NCBI RefSeq assembly: GCF_900105685.1
Contig: NZ_LT629781.1
Location: forward strand, 3,646,611 to 3,710,610
From: Verrucomicrobium sp. GAS474
Lineage (GTDB): Bacteria > Verrucomicrobiota > Verrucomicrobiia > Methylacidiphilales > GAS474
Direction of reading: 5' to 3'
DNA: 64,000 bases
The notes under the pieces were generated by a model that saw only the letters and a list, made by a program, of their open reading frames with translations, was not told the DNA's origin and searched no databases. Position 1 is the first letter of the stretch. Each line of letters starts with the position of its first letter. Of this stretch, positions 41,309 to 49,416 are shown one piece after another. The position numbers and the translations under genes were made by a program.

Positions 41309-42124
41309 CTACGCTTTTTCCCGCCGGAGCCGCGAGGGAGGAATTCCGAAGTGTTTCCGGAAGAGCTTCGAGAAATAATAGGGATCGGGACAGCCCACCG
41401 AACGGCCGACCTCGCCCAGGGGAAGGCCGGTCCCCCGCACCAGGGCGGAGGCGACCTCCATCCGGCGTTGCAGCAGATAACTGATCGGCGTGAAGCCGAA
41501 GCTGCGGCGGAAGGCGGTGCAGAAATGAGGCACCGAGAGACCGGCCAACCGGGCCAGAGCGTCGAGCGTCAACGGATGCTCGTAGGCGGCGTCGATCCGC
41601 TCCTTCGCCCGCAGCAGGCCGGGCGGGGCGGCCTTTGCGCGAGAAGGCCCGGTGCGGGCCGCCTCCCGGAGGAGGTTCTCGAGGAGGTTCCCGAGAATGA
41701 TCCCGTCGGGCCGGGAGGAGGAGCCGCTCAGTTCCCCGTGAATATCGAACAGGTACCGCTCCACCCGGGAAGGGTCCCGGGGCTGGAGCGGCCTTCCGGG
41801 GACGAGGCGGGCGGCACGGCACGCCGCCCGCAGCCGCTCCCCGTCGCAATGAATCCAGGAATGGCTCCATCTTTCGGCCATGCTGCCGTAATGATGCCCC
41901 ATCTCCGGCGTCCAGAAGATCGCGGTCCCTTCGGGCAGCAGGGGCGAGGCCGGATCGGTCCCGATCCGGACGGCGGAGTGAAAGAGCATGAACAGGGCGT
42001 CCCCCGTCCCCCCGGGCCGGGAAATGAAGCAGGGCGGCATCCTTTCCCGGATGCCGATCCCCCGGATGCGGAGCGGCGGCGTCCGGAAAAGGGGCTTCTC
42101 GTGGAGATAACGGATGCGGAGCAT
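41309..42124 (-). CDS. AraC-family transcriptional regulator, GH172-linked
   Basis: 271 residues. The N-terminal half looks like a cupin-type sensor domain (FISRPGGTGDALFMLF, LPEGTAIFWTPEMGHHY), and the last 100 residues hold the double helix-turn-helix: LTLDALARLAGLSVPHFCTAFRR and PLGEVGRSVGCPDPYYFSKLFRKHFG, ending PSRLRRE. Divergent from the GH172 gene with an 83-bp intergenic region, so it probably senses a sugar and controls that gene. The intergenic region contains AAGAT-ATTACAA-ATCTT (42141-42157), a possible site. Confidence 0.9.
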   Translation of the reverse strand: MLRIRYLHEKPLFRTPPLRIRGIGIRERMPPCFISRPGGTGDALFMLFHSAVRIGTDPASPLLPEGTAIFWTPEMGHHYGSMAERWSHSWIHCDGERLRAACRAARLVPGRPLQPRDPSRVERYLFDIHGELSGSSSRPDGIILGNLLENLLREAARTGPSRAKAAPPGLLRAKERIDAAYEHPLTLDALARLAGLSVPHFCTAFRRSFGFTPISYLLQRRMEVASALVRGTGLPLGEVGRSVGCPDPYYFSKLFRKHFGIPPSRLRREKA

Positions 42125-42172
42125 GGAACCTCGATACCGAAAGATATTACAAATCTTCCCAAAGAGCGTCCA

Positions 42173-42201
42173 TTGGAATCGGGCCGGGAGCGAGCCATCC
42201 T
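42173..42201 (+). promoter_or_regulatory. Putative GH172 promoter, leaderless and weak
   Basis: -35 TTGGAA (42173-42178), 17 bp, -10 CATCCT (42196-42201), 6 nt, ATG at 42208. The poor -10 suits an activator-dependent promoter. Confidence 0.4.
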
Positions 42202-42207
42202 CGCACC

Positions 42208-43302
42208 ATGCAACCTTCCCTTCCCTATAACGGCCTTGGCTCTTCCATGGGAAACCTCTTCCGCCTCAGCCGGGCGAAGACCCGCTCGATCAGCTCGGAA
42301 AATCCGACAGGCGCGAAGGGGGCGGGCGGCGGGGCCGAGACGGGCGTCGCCTCGGGTCCGTCGCACGACCTCGGCAAGGGATGGAAGGTCAATCCCTACG
42401 ATATCATCGAATCGGGCCAGACCCGGGAAATCGCCTTCATCGAGGGGCCGGGCGCGATCCAGCAGATCTGGATGACGCCGACGGGGAACTGGCGACACAC
42501 GATCCTCCGCTTCTATTGGGACGGCTCCGAGACACCCTCGGTCGAATGCCCCATCGGCGATTTCTTCGCCAGCGGCTGGGGACAATTCTCCCCCCTCTCC
42601 TCCCTCGCCGTCTGCGTTAATCCGGGCAGCGCCTTCAACTGCTATTGGGAGATGCCGTTCCGCAAATCGTGCCGGATCACGCTCACCTACATCGGCATCG
42701 AAGAGTCGATGCGCCTCTACTACCAGATCAACTACGTGCTGACCGAGGTCCCCGACGATGCGGCCTACTTCCACGCCCAATTCCGCCGCGTGAATCCCCT
42801 CCCCTACAAGGAGGTCTACACGATCCTCGACGGGGTACGGGGGCGCGGCCACTACGTCGGCACCTACATGGCGTGGGGCGTGAACAACACCGGCTGGTGG
42901 GGCGAGGGGGAGATCAAGTTCTACCTCGACGGCGACCGGGAGCTCCCGACGATCTGCGGGACGGGGACCGAGGATTATTTCTGCGGCTCCTACAACTTCG
43001 AGAACCGGCAGACGAAGCAATACCAGGAATTCACCACCCCCTACGCCGGCCTCCACCAGGTGATCCGGCCCGACGGCGTCTACCAGGCCCAGACCCGCTT
43101 CGGCATGTACCGGTGGCACATCACCGATCCCGTCCGCTTCGAGAGCGACCTGAAGATCACGATCCAGGCCCTCGGCTGGCGCTCGGGATGGCGCTATCTC
43201 CCGCTGCAGGACGACATCGCCTCCGTCGCCTTCTGGTATCAGACCCTTCCCGCCGCCCCGTTCCCGGCCCTGCCCGACCGCGATTACCTCGAGGTCGTCT
43301 AA
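42208..43302 (+). CDS. GH172 (DUF2961) glycoside hydrolase-like protein
   Basis: 364 residues with the DUF2961 landmarks: EGPGAIQQIWMTP, LRFYWDGSETPSVECPIGDFF, YWEMPFRKSCRI, YYQINYVL, GEGEIKFYLDGDRELPTICGTGTEDYFCGSYNF and FGMYRWHITDPVRFE. GH172 enzymes act on furanose sugars such as difructose dianhydride and D-arabinofuranosides and form a jelly-roll fold; Glu in GTEDYF is near the catalytic site. No signal peptide is obvious, so it may be cytoplasmic. A Ser/Gly/Ala-rich loop (residues 30-48) is inserted early. The divergent AraC gene is its likely regulator. Confidence 0.88.
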   Translation: MQPSLPYNGLGSSMGNLFRLSRAKTRSISSENPTGAKGAGGGAETGVASGPSHDLGKGWKVNPYDIIESGQTREIAFIEGPGAIQQIWMTPTGNWRHTILRFYWDGSETPSVECPIGDFFASGWGQFSPLSSLAVCVNPGSAFNCYWEMPFRKSCRITLTYIGIEESMRLYYQINYVLTEVPDDAAYFHAQFRRVNPLPYKEVYTILDGVRGRGHYVGTYMAWGVNNTGWWGEGEIKFYLDGDRELPTICGTGTEDYFCGSYNFENRQTKQYQEFTTPYAGLHQVIRPDGVYQAQTRFGMYRWHITDPVRFESDLKITIQALGWRSGWRYLPLQDDIASVAFWYQTLPAAPFPALPDRDYLEVV

Positions 43303-43320
43303 AGGGGATCCGAGGCCGCC

Positions 43321-44643
43321 TCACTCGCCCCGGGCGGCGGTGACGTAGTCGACCACGCCCTTGGCGATCGCCTCGCCGTATTCGGCGAAGAGGCTCCGCT
43401 GTTCCTTCCCGGCGATGAGGCGGGTCCCCTCGTAATCGCCCGCGACGAGGCGGGGATAGGCGTCGTCGGCGTTCATGTAGGGACCCTCGACGAAGACGAC
43501 GGGGCCGGGGAAGGCGCGGTTCGCCAGCAGGTTCCGCGCGTAGAGGTAGGGATGGGTGCCGACGCGGCGGACGGCGGGCCAATCCTTGTACTCCTCGGGG
43601 AGGATATGCCACGCCTGCTCCAGCGCGGCGGCGACTTTCTCGGCCACGCCGAGCTCGAGGGACGAGCTTTGTTCGAGGAGCTTCGCGACGAGGCCGTAGC
43701 GTTCGTCCTCGTAATCGACCTCGTCCGACGAGTATTGGCCGTGGACGAAGACGACGAGGCGGCTCTGCGGGACGAGGCGCGGATGGCCCGGGTCGCCCCA
43801 GGGGGCGGCGTTGAAGTGGACGCAGAGGGTGAGCTGGGGTCGGGGCTTCATCGCGGCGATCCTCGCGGCGCGGGCCTCGATCTCCTCGGTCCGGTAAAAG
43901 AGCTTCTCCGCCGTGATCCTGATTTTTTTCTCCAGCAGGTCGGAAGGAAGGAGGAGGGGCTGCTCGGGGCTGCCTTCCTTCAGGAGGTCGAGGGCCGTCT
44001 GGCGGAGATCGTCGGGCCGGAGGCGGGTGACCGGCTCCTCGGTCTTCTTCGTCCAGAGGACCGTGGCCCCCGCCGCCTCCAGCGCCGTGGCGGCGCGGCG
44101 GCAGGCGAGGATCGCGAGCCGGGCCTCGAGGACGGGGGCGTCGTCGCCGACCTGGAAGTAACGCTCCTCGACCTTCGCCCACTCGCCGCCGATATGGCCC
44201 GGATCGAGGCAGACGACGAGACCGTCGAGGGGCTTGGCCGACAGGCCCGGGGAGGGACCCGACGGGGCGAAAGAGAGAGGGAGCGCCTTCTTCGCCCCCT
44301 TCGACGCCGCGAAGCGGAGGCGGAACCGGGGGACGGTCTTCCCCTGGTCGGCGTAGAAGACCGCCTCGGCGTCGGAGACGTCGGCATAGGAAAGGAAGCG
44401 CCGGAGGGAGTCGGGGCCGGAGGAGTAGAGCCGTTCCAGCGCCCGGTCGAACTCGGCCCGCGTCACCGCCTCCTGCCGCGCCTCGAGGCGGGACCAGTCG
44501 GGGAGCGGCTCCCCCGGGGTCAGATGGGGCTTGAAGGGCGGGACGGGGACGGCGGGGCGGGACTCCTCCGCGCCGAGGGAGGCAAGGGAGAGAAAAGCGA
44601 AAAAGGCGGGAAGAACGGCCCTCCGTATCGCGAGGTGACGCAT
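43321..44643 (-). CDS. N-acetylmuramoyl-L-alanine amidase (Amidase_3) family protein
   Basis: About 440 residues, with a signal peptide (AVLPAFFAFLSLASLGA). The zinc-amidase domain starts with VVCLDPGHIGGEWAKVEE (His ligand and following Glu in VEERYF), continues with LRLAILACRRAATALEAAGATVLWTK, LTLCVHFNAAPWG (second His) and ends with VVFVEGPYMNADDAY (catalytic Glu). Amidase_3 enzymes cut the bond between muramic acid and the stem peptide. An N-terminal 140-residue region and a large insertion containing the RPQLTL part are unusual in length. The ATG at 44643 is preferred over a TTG at 44658. Confidence 0.85.
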   Translation of the reverse strand: MRHLAIRRAVLPAFFAFLSLASLGAEESRPAVPVPPFKPHLTPGEPLPDWSRLEARQEAVTRAEFDRALERLYSSGPDSLRRFLSYADVSDAEAVFYADQGKTVPRFRLRFAASKGAKKALPLSFAPSGPSPGLSAKPLDGLVVCLDPGHIGGEWAKVEERYFQVGDDAPVLEARLAILACRRAATALEAAGATVLWTKKTEEPVTRLRPDDLRQTALDLLKEGSPEQPLLLPSDLLEKKIRITAEKLFYRTEEIEARAARIAAMKPRPQLTLCVHFNAAPWGDPGHPRLVPQSRLVVFVHGQYSSDEVDYEDERYGLVAKLLEQSSSLELGVAEKVAAALEQAWHILPEEYKDWPAVRRVGTHPYLYARNLLANRAFPGPVVFVEGPYMNADDAYPRLVAGDYEGTRLIAGKEQRSLFAEYGEAIAKGVVDYVTAARGE

Positions 44644-44676
44644 TCTTCCCGCCTTCAAAGGTATCGGGCGGGCGGG

Positions 44677-45306
44677 CTACTTCGCCTCGGGCTTCGCCGT
44701 CTCGAGGGTCTTGAAGCGGAGCTCGAGGACCTTGCCGTCGAAGGCCGAGATGCGGGCGTAGCCGGCGTCCTTTTCCTTGCCGTCGCCGCCGTCGATGAAG
44801 ATCTGGATCTTCCAGACCGGCTCGCGGAGATCGGAATCGCGGGCGAGGGTGTAGAGGACGCTGCTGAGGGAGTAGTTGTTCAGGAGGTTCGTCTTCTGGA
44901 CGATCTTCAGCGCCTTGTCGGAGTCGATCTTCAGCTGGTCGGGGCCGACGACTTCCTCGAGCTTGTAGGCGAAGAGGCGGAACTTATCGAGCTGGGTGTA
45001 CCCGTCGCGGACCCCGGCGACGGCCTTGCCCTTCGTCGTGATCTGCCGCCCGTGCTGGCTGGCGAGCTCGTCGTAGAAATTGAACTTCCAGGTGTCGGGC
45101 GTCAGCGCTGTCTCGCTCCGCTCGCCGGTGATCGAGATGAGCTTCGAGCCGATCTCGGGGGTCACCTGCTTCTTCGCCACGTCGAGGGCCTCGAAGGCCG
45201 TCGGCGTCTTCGAGCTGGAGAAGAGGCCCGCGTGGGCGGTGGGGGCGAGGGTGGAGAAGGCCAGGGCGAGGCCCAGGAGGGAAACAGAGAGGAAAATCCG
45301 GCGCAT
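44677..45306 (-). CDS. Secreted protein with PepSY-like C-terminus, unknown function
   Basis: 209 residues with a signal peptide (FLSVSLLGLALAFSTLAPTAHA). The mature part is soluble; its beginning resembles a repeat of alternate basic and acidic helices (AFEALDVAKKQVTPEIGSKL, DKALKIVQKTNLLNNYSLSS) and the end, WKIQIFIDGGDGKEKDAGYARISAFDGKVLEL, has the VSVDAKTGKVL-like strand of PepSY domains. The start at 45306 is the first Met of the signal peptide. It sits between the amidase and the divergent epimerase; no partner is evident. Confidence 0.62.
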   Translation of the reverse strand: MRRIFLSVSLLGLALAFSTLAPTAHAGLFSSSKTPTAFEALDVAKKQVTPEIGSKLISITGERSETALTPDTWKFNFYDELASQHGRQITTKGKAVAGVRDGYTQLDKFRLFAYKLEEVVGPDQLKIDSDKALKIVQKTNLLNNYSLSSVLYTLARDSDLREPVWKIQIFIDGGDGKEKDAGYARISAFDGKVLELRFKTLETAKPEAK

Positions 45307-45372
45307 GCTCCAAAGTACCTCACTTCCCGCGGCCATTCAAAGTTAAAATACCGTGACGCCCCCTCCTCCCGG

Positions 45373-45401
45373 TTGCCGAAACCGCGCGGGGCCGATAGAA
45401 T
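45373..45401 (+). promoter_or_regulatory. Putative promoter of the NDUFA9-like gene, leaderless
   Basis: -35 TTGCCG (45373-45378), 17 bp, -10 TAGAAT (45396-45401), 8 nt, ATG at 45410. The best match to a sigma-70 pair among the leaderless set. Confidence 0.55.
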
Positions 45402-45409
45402 CGCGCCCC

Positions 45410-46357
45410 ATGTCTCTCATCCTGGTCACCGGCGGCACCGGGTTCGTCGGGCGCGAAGTCGTCCGGGAACTCGCCGCGCGGGGCTATACCATCCGCCTGC
45501 TCTGCCGCGATGCCGTGAAGGGGAAAGGCCTGCCCTGGCTCCGCGCCCTGGCCAAGGGCAACCACGGCCAGATCGAGGTCGTCTCCGGGGACATCCTCGA
45601 CCCCGCCTCCCTCCCCGCCGCCTGCGCGGGGGTCGACACCGTCGTCCACCTCGTCGGCATCATCGCGGAGCGCGGCACCCACACCTTCCGCCGCGTCCAC
45701 GCCGAGGGGACGGCGAACCTCGTCCGCGCCGCCCGGCAGGCCGATGTCCACCGCTTCGTCCACATGAGCGCCCTCGGGACGAAGCCCGGCGCCCGCTCCC
45801 CCTACCACGCGACGAAGTGGGAGGGCGAGGAAAGCGTCCGCAACGGGAGCGGCGGCATGGTCTGGACGATCTTCCGGCCCTCGGTGATCTTCGGGCCGCG
45901 GGACCGCTTCGCGAACCGCCTCGCCGCCTTCCTCCGCCCGCCGCTCTCGCTCCTCCAGCTGAACACCTTCCCCCTCTTCGGCGGCGGCCATTCCCGGCTC
46001 CAGCCGGTCTCGGTCGACGACGTCGCCAAGGCCTTCGTCGCCGCCATCCCCCACGCCGACGCGGCGGGGAAGACCTACGACCTCGTCGGGCCGGAGCCCC
46101 TCACCCTCCGGGAGCTCCTCCGCGTCATCGTCGAGGTGCAGGGAAGCCACATCCTCTTCTTCCCCCTGCCTTGGCCCCTCGCCTTCCTCGCCGGGGCGCT
46201 CTTAGAGAAACTGCCCGATCCCCCCGTCACCGTGGCGCAGGTCACGATGCTCCGGGACGACAACGTCGGCGATCCCGCCCCCGCCGCCGCCGCCTTCGGC
46301 CTGAAACAGGCATCGTTCCGGCAGGGCATCGCCAAGTACCTTTCCAAAGCCAGCTAG
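45410..46357 (+). CDS. NAD(P)-dependent epimerase-like protein, complex I NDUFA9-like
   Basis: A 315-residue short-chain dehydrogenase-fold protein. Rossmann motif VTGGTGFVGREVVRELAARGY, HLVGIIAERGTHTFRRVHAEGT and RFVHMSALGTKPGARSPYHATKWEGE (the YxxxK) are present; FRPSVIFGPRDRFANRL is characteristic of the NDUFA9/YbjT-like atypical branch. Such proteins are found near quinone or complex I genes but act on unknown substrates. A hydrophobic stretch (ILFFPLPWPLAFLAGALLE) suggests membrane association near the C-terminus. Followed 7 bp later by the next gene. Confidence 0.85.
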   Translation: MSLILVTGGTGFVGREVVRELAARGYTIRLLCRDAVKGKGLPWLRALAKGNHGQIEVVSGDILDPASLPAACAGVDTVVHLVGIIAERGTHTFRRVHAEGTANLVRAARQADVHRFVHMSALGTKPGARSPYHATKWEGEESVRNGSGGMVWTIFRPSVIFGPRDRFANRLAAFLRPPLSLLQLNTFPLFGGGHSRLQPVSVDDVAKAFVAAIPHADAAGKTYDLVGPEPLTLRELLRVIVEVQGSHILFFPLPWPLAFLAGALLEKLPDPPVTVAQVTMLRDDNVGDPAPAAAAFGLKQASFRQGIAKYLSKAS

Positions 46358-46364
46358 CACCCCC

Positions 46365-47357
46365 ATGAAACGCGCCACCCTTCTCCTCCCCTTCCTCCTC
46401 CTCGCAGGCTCCGTCCTCCCCCTCACGCCGGGCCGCGCCGCGATCTCCGCCTACGCCGACCGGGGCAAGGCCGACTTCGACGTCGTCCTCGACATCCTCA
46501 ACCCCCTCGGCACCTGGACCAACGCGGCGATCAAGGACGGCAAGCCGTTCTTCCGCCCCTACGACGCCGCCGTCCCCTTCACCCAGGGCCGGTGGGAGTA
46601 CAGCGACTTCGGCTGGCTCTGGATCGGCACCACGCCGGGGAGCTGGGGGACCGAGCATTACGGCTGGTGGACCCTCGATGCGCCGACCACGAACACCTCC
46701 GAGGGCGCGAAATGGTCGTGGCATCCCGACGGGACGTGGCATCCGGTCCCCGTCGATTTCCGGCAGACGAAAGACTCGATCGGCTGGCGCGCCTCCCGCC
46801 TCGACGAGGCGGGCGAGTTCGTCGAGAAGGAGAGCGACCGCTACGCGAAGCCCGAGGAATGGATCTGGGTCCCGGTCGCCAAATTCCTCTCCCCCCTCAC
46901 CGCGAAGGACCTCATCATCGGCGCCTCCTCGCCCGCCGCCGCCGAGCAGTCGAAGAACCTCCTCCTCGATTCCCAGGCCGCCACCCACATCTACAGCGCT
47001 TGGCGGGAGATCGAGCGGACCGGCCCCGATCCGGCGAAGATCCTCCCCCCCGCCCGCGTCGTCGCCGAGGAGAACCGGGCGCCGAACCAGCCGAACGTCA
47101 CCCCCTACATCCTCATGAACCTCCCCTCCGCCTGGGCCCCCCTCCCGCCCACCGCGCAGCCGACCCAGATCTACCTCTACCGCCCCGCATTCTACCAGGA
47201 CATCGACGGCGTCCGCCGCCGCATCGCGAAGTGGTACGCCCCCGCCCCGACCGATGCCGAGAAAGCCCAGATCAGCCAGATCAAGCAATCGCTCCAGGAA
47301 CAGGCCGAGGCCGCCGACCGCGCCGCCGCCGCGAAGGCGGGGGACGAGAAGAAATAG
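46365..47357 (+). CDS. Secreted WG-rich protein, DUF6600-like
   Basis: 330 residues with a signal peptide (ATLLLPFLLLAGSVLPLTPGRA). The N-terminal 140 residues are full of Trp/Gly/Tyr motifs (LNPLGTWTNAAIKDGKPFFRPY, GRWEYSDFGWLWIGTTPGSWG, YGWWTLDAP, WSWHPDGTWHPV), resembling the proposed YxWGxW/DUF6600 surface proteins. A Pro-rich middle and a coiled C-terminus (AQISQIKQSLQEQAEAADRAAAAK) follow. The family match is by pattern only. It is 7 bp after the epimerase gene, so co-transcribed. Confidence 0.6.
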   Translation: MKRATLLLPFLLLAGSVLPLTPGRAAISAYADRGKADFDVVLDILNPLGTWTNAAIKDGKPFFRPYDAAVPFTQGRWEYSDFGWLWIGTTPGSWGTEHYGWWTLDAPTTNTSEGAKWSWHPDGTWHPVPVDFRQTKDSIGWRASRLDEAGEFVEKESDRYAKPEEWIWVPVAKFLSPLTAKDLIIGASSPAAAEQSKNLLLDSQAATHIYSAWREIERTGPDPAKILPPARVVAEENRAPNQPNVTPYILMNLPSAWAPLPPTAQPTQIYLYRPAFYQDIDGVRRRIAKWYAPAPTDAEKAQISQIKQSLQEQAEAADRAAAAKAGDEKK

Positions 47358-47410
47358 AAGCGGCGCGGGAGGGAAACCGCTCCGAAAGTCGTAAAGAATC
47401 GAAAGATTCC

Positions 47411-47493
47411 TTTCGCAAATTAGCAAGCGAACTTCGGCTCGATGTAAGCCAATTCGGTCGTGAGGGAAAAGGGACCGGTTCAGACTGGTTTCC
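47411..47493 (+). promoter_or_regulatory. Conserved leader of PEP-CTERM gene 1
   Basis: Upstream block shared with the second PEP-CTERM gene: TTCGCAAA...CAAGCG...TTCGG and then a 23-nt identical run at 47443-47465 beginning TGTAAGCCAATTC, 28 nt before the ATG, followed by ACCGG and TGGTT. The copy before gene 2 is at 48432-48513. Conservation in non-coding DNA suggests a shared promoter or regulatory site, though recent duplication is an alternative. Confidence 0.55.
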
Positions 47494-48387
47494 ATGACAC
47501 CTCGGACTTGCGGCTTTTTCCCGTCCCGTTTGAGCCTCCTGGTCGGCATGGCGTGGATGCTCGGCCTCGGGATCTCCACGGCAGGAGCGCAGACGACCTT
47601 TTACTCCCTCGATTTCCAGGGCGGAACCACCGATTATACGGGCAATTTCCGGGCCTTGTATACCACCGCCCAGACCAACGCCCTGAACTATCCCGTCACG
47701 GCCAGTGGAGGTGCCGGCAACCTCTCCTTGAGGATCGCCACCAGCTATTCGGGCAACGGGAGCGTCGTCTTCGATACCACTCCCGCCGATTCGAGCGTCA
47801 AGAACACCTTTTCCACCAGCGCCGGGCTCGACGTCCACTTCCAGGTCTCTCTTGGAGGGACTGGGGCGAGCTCGGCAAACAGCCCCTCGATCGGCGTCCT
47901 CTTCATCAATCCGACCACGGAAACCTCGAGCCAAATGGCCTTGGTCAACTTCGATTCCGACACCTCGGACCGCATCCGCTTCTTCGGCGGCAATCCGAAC
48001 GGCTCCAACTCGGGTGCCGACGCCCAGGGAGGGACCACGACGACCGGAGACGGCGGTGCCAGCTACACCACGAACTCGATCACCAACGTCGATGTAAAGT
48101 ATGCGATCAGCGGCACCTCGGCCCTCCTGACGATGACCGTCGGCAGCCTGACGAGCACCTATACCTTCGCCTCCGGAACGTCCCTCTCCAACGTCGAAAT
48201 CGGGCTCCGACTCTACGATGCGGTCAACGGCACTGCCTACGCGACCATCGACAACTTCACCATCTCCTCGATCGCCGCCATTCCCGAACCGTCGACCACC
48301 GCCCTCATGATCCTCGGAGTCCTCCTCCTCGCGGGCCTCGCCTATCGCCGGAAACAGGGTTTCACTGCGGCCGCAGAGGTTCATTGA
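47494..48387 (+). CDS. PEP-CTERM sorting domain protein 1
   Basis: 297 residues. A signal peptide (LLVGMAWMLGLGISTAGAQ) is followed by a beta-rich Ser/Thr/Gly body (FYSLDFQGGTTDYTGNFRAL, DTTPADSSVKNTFSTSAGLDVHFQV) and a C-terminal sorting signal: IPEPSTTALMILGVLLLAGLAYRRKQG, i.e. PEP motif, helix and basic tail. PEP-CTERM proteins are processed by an exosortase and exported to the cell surface; no exosortase gene is in the window. Tandem paralogue of the next gene, about half identical by eye, sharing the leader and 3' end. Confidence 0.93.
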   Translation: MTPRTCGFFPSRLSLLVGMAWMLGLGISTAGAQTTFYSLDFQGGTTDYTGNFRALYTTAQTNALNYPVTASGGAGNLSLRIATSYSGNGSVVFDTTPADSSVKNTFSTSAGLDVHFQVSLGGTGASSANSPSIGVLFINPTTETSSQMALVNFDSDTSDRIRFFGGNPNGSNSGADAQGGTTTTGDGGASYTTNSITNVDVKYAISGTSALLTMTVGSLTSTYTFASGTSLSNVEIGLRLYDAVNGTAYATIDNFTISSIAAIPEPSTTALMILGVLLLAGLAYRRKQGFTAAAEVH

Positions 48388-48431
48388 TTTCTTCCGGCCC
48401 GACAGGAAATCGCAATTAATCAAAAGAGTTT

Positions 48432-48513
48432 TTTCGCAAAGACACAAGCGGAGTTCGGAAAGGTGTAAGCCAATTCGGTCGTGAGGAGGAGGTAACCGGC
48501 GCAGAGTGGTTCC
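48432..48513 (+). promoter_or_regulatory. Conserved leader of PEP-CTERM gene 2
   Basis: Second copy of the block at 47411-47493: TTCGCAAAGA, CACAAGCGGAGTTCGG, the identical 23-nt run at 48464-48486, then a purine-rich GAGGAGG (possible Shine-Dalgarno, though about 20 nt from the ATG), ACCGG and TGGTT just before the ATG. Confidence 0.55.
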
Positions 48514-49365
48514 ATGAAGATGGGAACTCGCCGCGCACTCCTCTCACGCTTTCTCTTCATCGCTCTCCTAGCCGCCGCCCCCCTTGCCGCCCAGGCGCAA
48601 AGCCTCGTCTCCCTCGATTTTCAGGGCGGAATCACCGATTTCACGAACAACTTCCGCAATCTATCCGGCACCGCCATTGCCAATTCTGTAACGGCCCAAG
48701 GTGCGTCCGGCAGCCTCGCCCTCACCCTCTCGAACAGCTACTCGGCCAACGGGGCGGTCGTCTATGACACGACCCCCGCCGACAGTACGGTCCAGAATAC
48801 CTTCTCGACCAGCGGCGGCCTCGACGTTCACTTCCAGGTCACCCTGAGCGGCACCGTCCCCTCCAGCCCGCCCGGCATCGGTGTTCTCTTCATCAACCCC
48901 ACCGGGGAAACCTCGAGCCTGCTGGCTTTGAGCAATTACGTGAGCGACACCTCGGATCGCATCCGCTTCTTCACCGGCAACCCGAGCGGCAGCAACTCGG
49001 GGGCCGATTTCGTGAAAACAGACGTCAGCGGGAATGGCGGGGTCAGCTACACCGCCAACACCACGACCGACGTCGACGTGAAGTACACCGTCAGCGGCAC
49101 CTCGGCCATCCTCACGATGACCATCGGGACCTTCACGAGCACCTACAACTTCGGCACCGGCACCGCGCTCAGCAATGTCGAGATCGGCCTCCGCCTCTTC
49201 GACCAATCCTCCGGCAACTCGGTAATGATCGACAACCTCACCGTCTCCTCGATCGCCGCCGTTCCCGAGCCGTCGACGTACGCCCTCATGATCCTCGGAG
49301 CCTTCCTCGCGGGCCTCGCCTATCGCCGGAAACAGGGTTTCACTGCGACCGCAGAGGTTCATTGA
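48514..49365 (+). CDS. PEP-CTERM sorting domain protein 2
   Basis: 283 residues, paralogous to gene 1: signal peptide (SRFLFIALLAAAPLAAQAQ), SLVSLDFQGGITDFTNNFRNL, VVYDTTPADSTVQNTFSTSG, IGVLFINPTGETSSLLALSNY, and C-terminus VPEPSTYALMILGAFLAGLAYRRKQG. The final 40 nt are nearly identical to gene 1. The repeated, Ser/Thr-rich beta pattern suggests an extracellular adhesin-like or lectin-like body, but no family is recognised for it. AraC gene 2 follows 51 bp later. Confidence 0.93.
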   Translation: MKMGTRRALLSRFLFIALLAAAPLAAQAQSLVSLDFQGGITDFTNNFRNLSGTAIANSVTAQGASGSLALTLSNSYSANGAVVYDTTPADSTVQNTFSTSGGLDVHFQVTLSGTVPSSPPGIGVLFINPTGETSSLLALSNYVSDTSDRIRFFTGNPSGSNSGADFVKTDVSGNGGVSYTANTTTDVDVKYTVSGTSAILTMTIGTFTSTYNFGTGTALSNVEIGLRLFDQSSGNSVMIDNLTVSSIAAVPEPSTYALMILGAFLAGLAYRRKQGFTATAEVH

Positions 49366-49416
49366 TTCTTTCGGCCCGCCACGCCTAGGCTGGGGAACGG
49401 CCATTGCCAGGAATCC

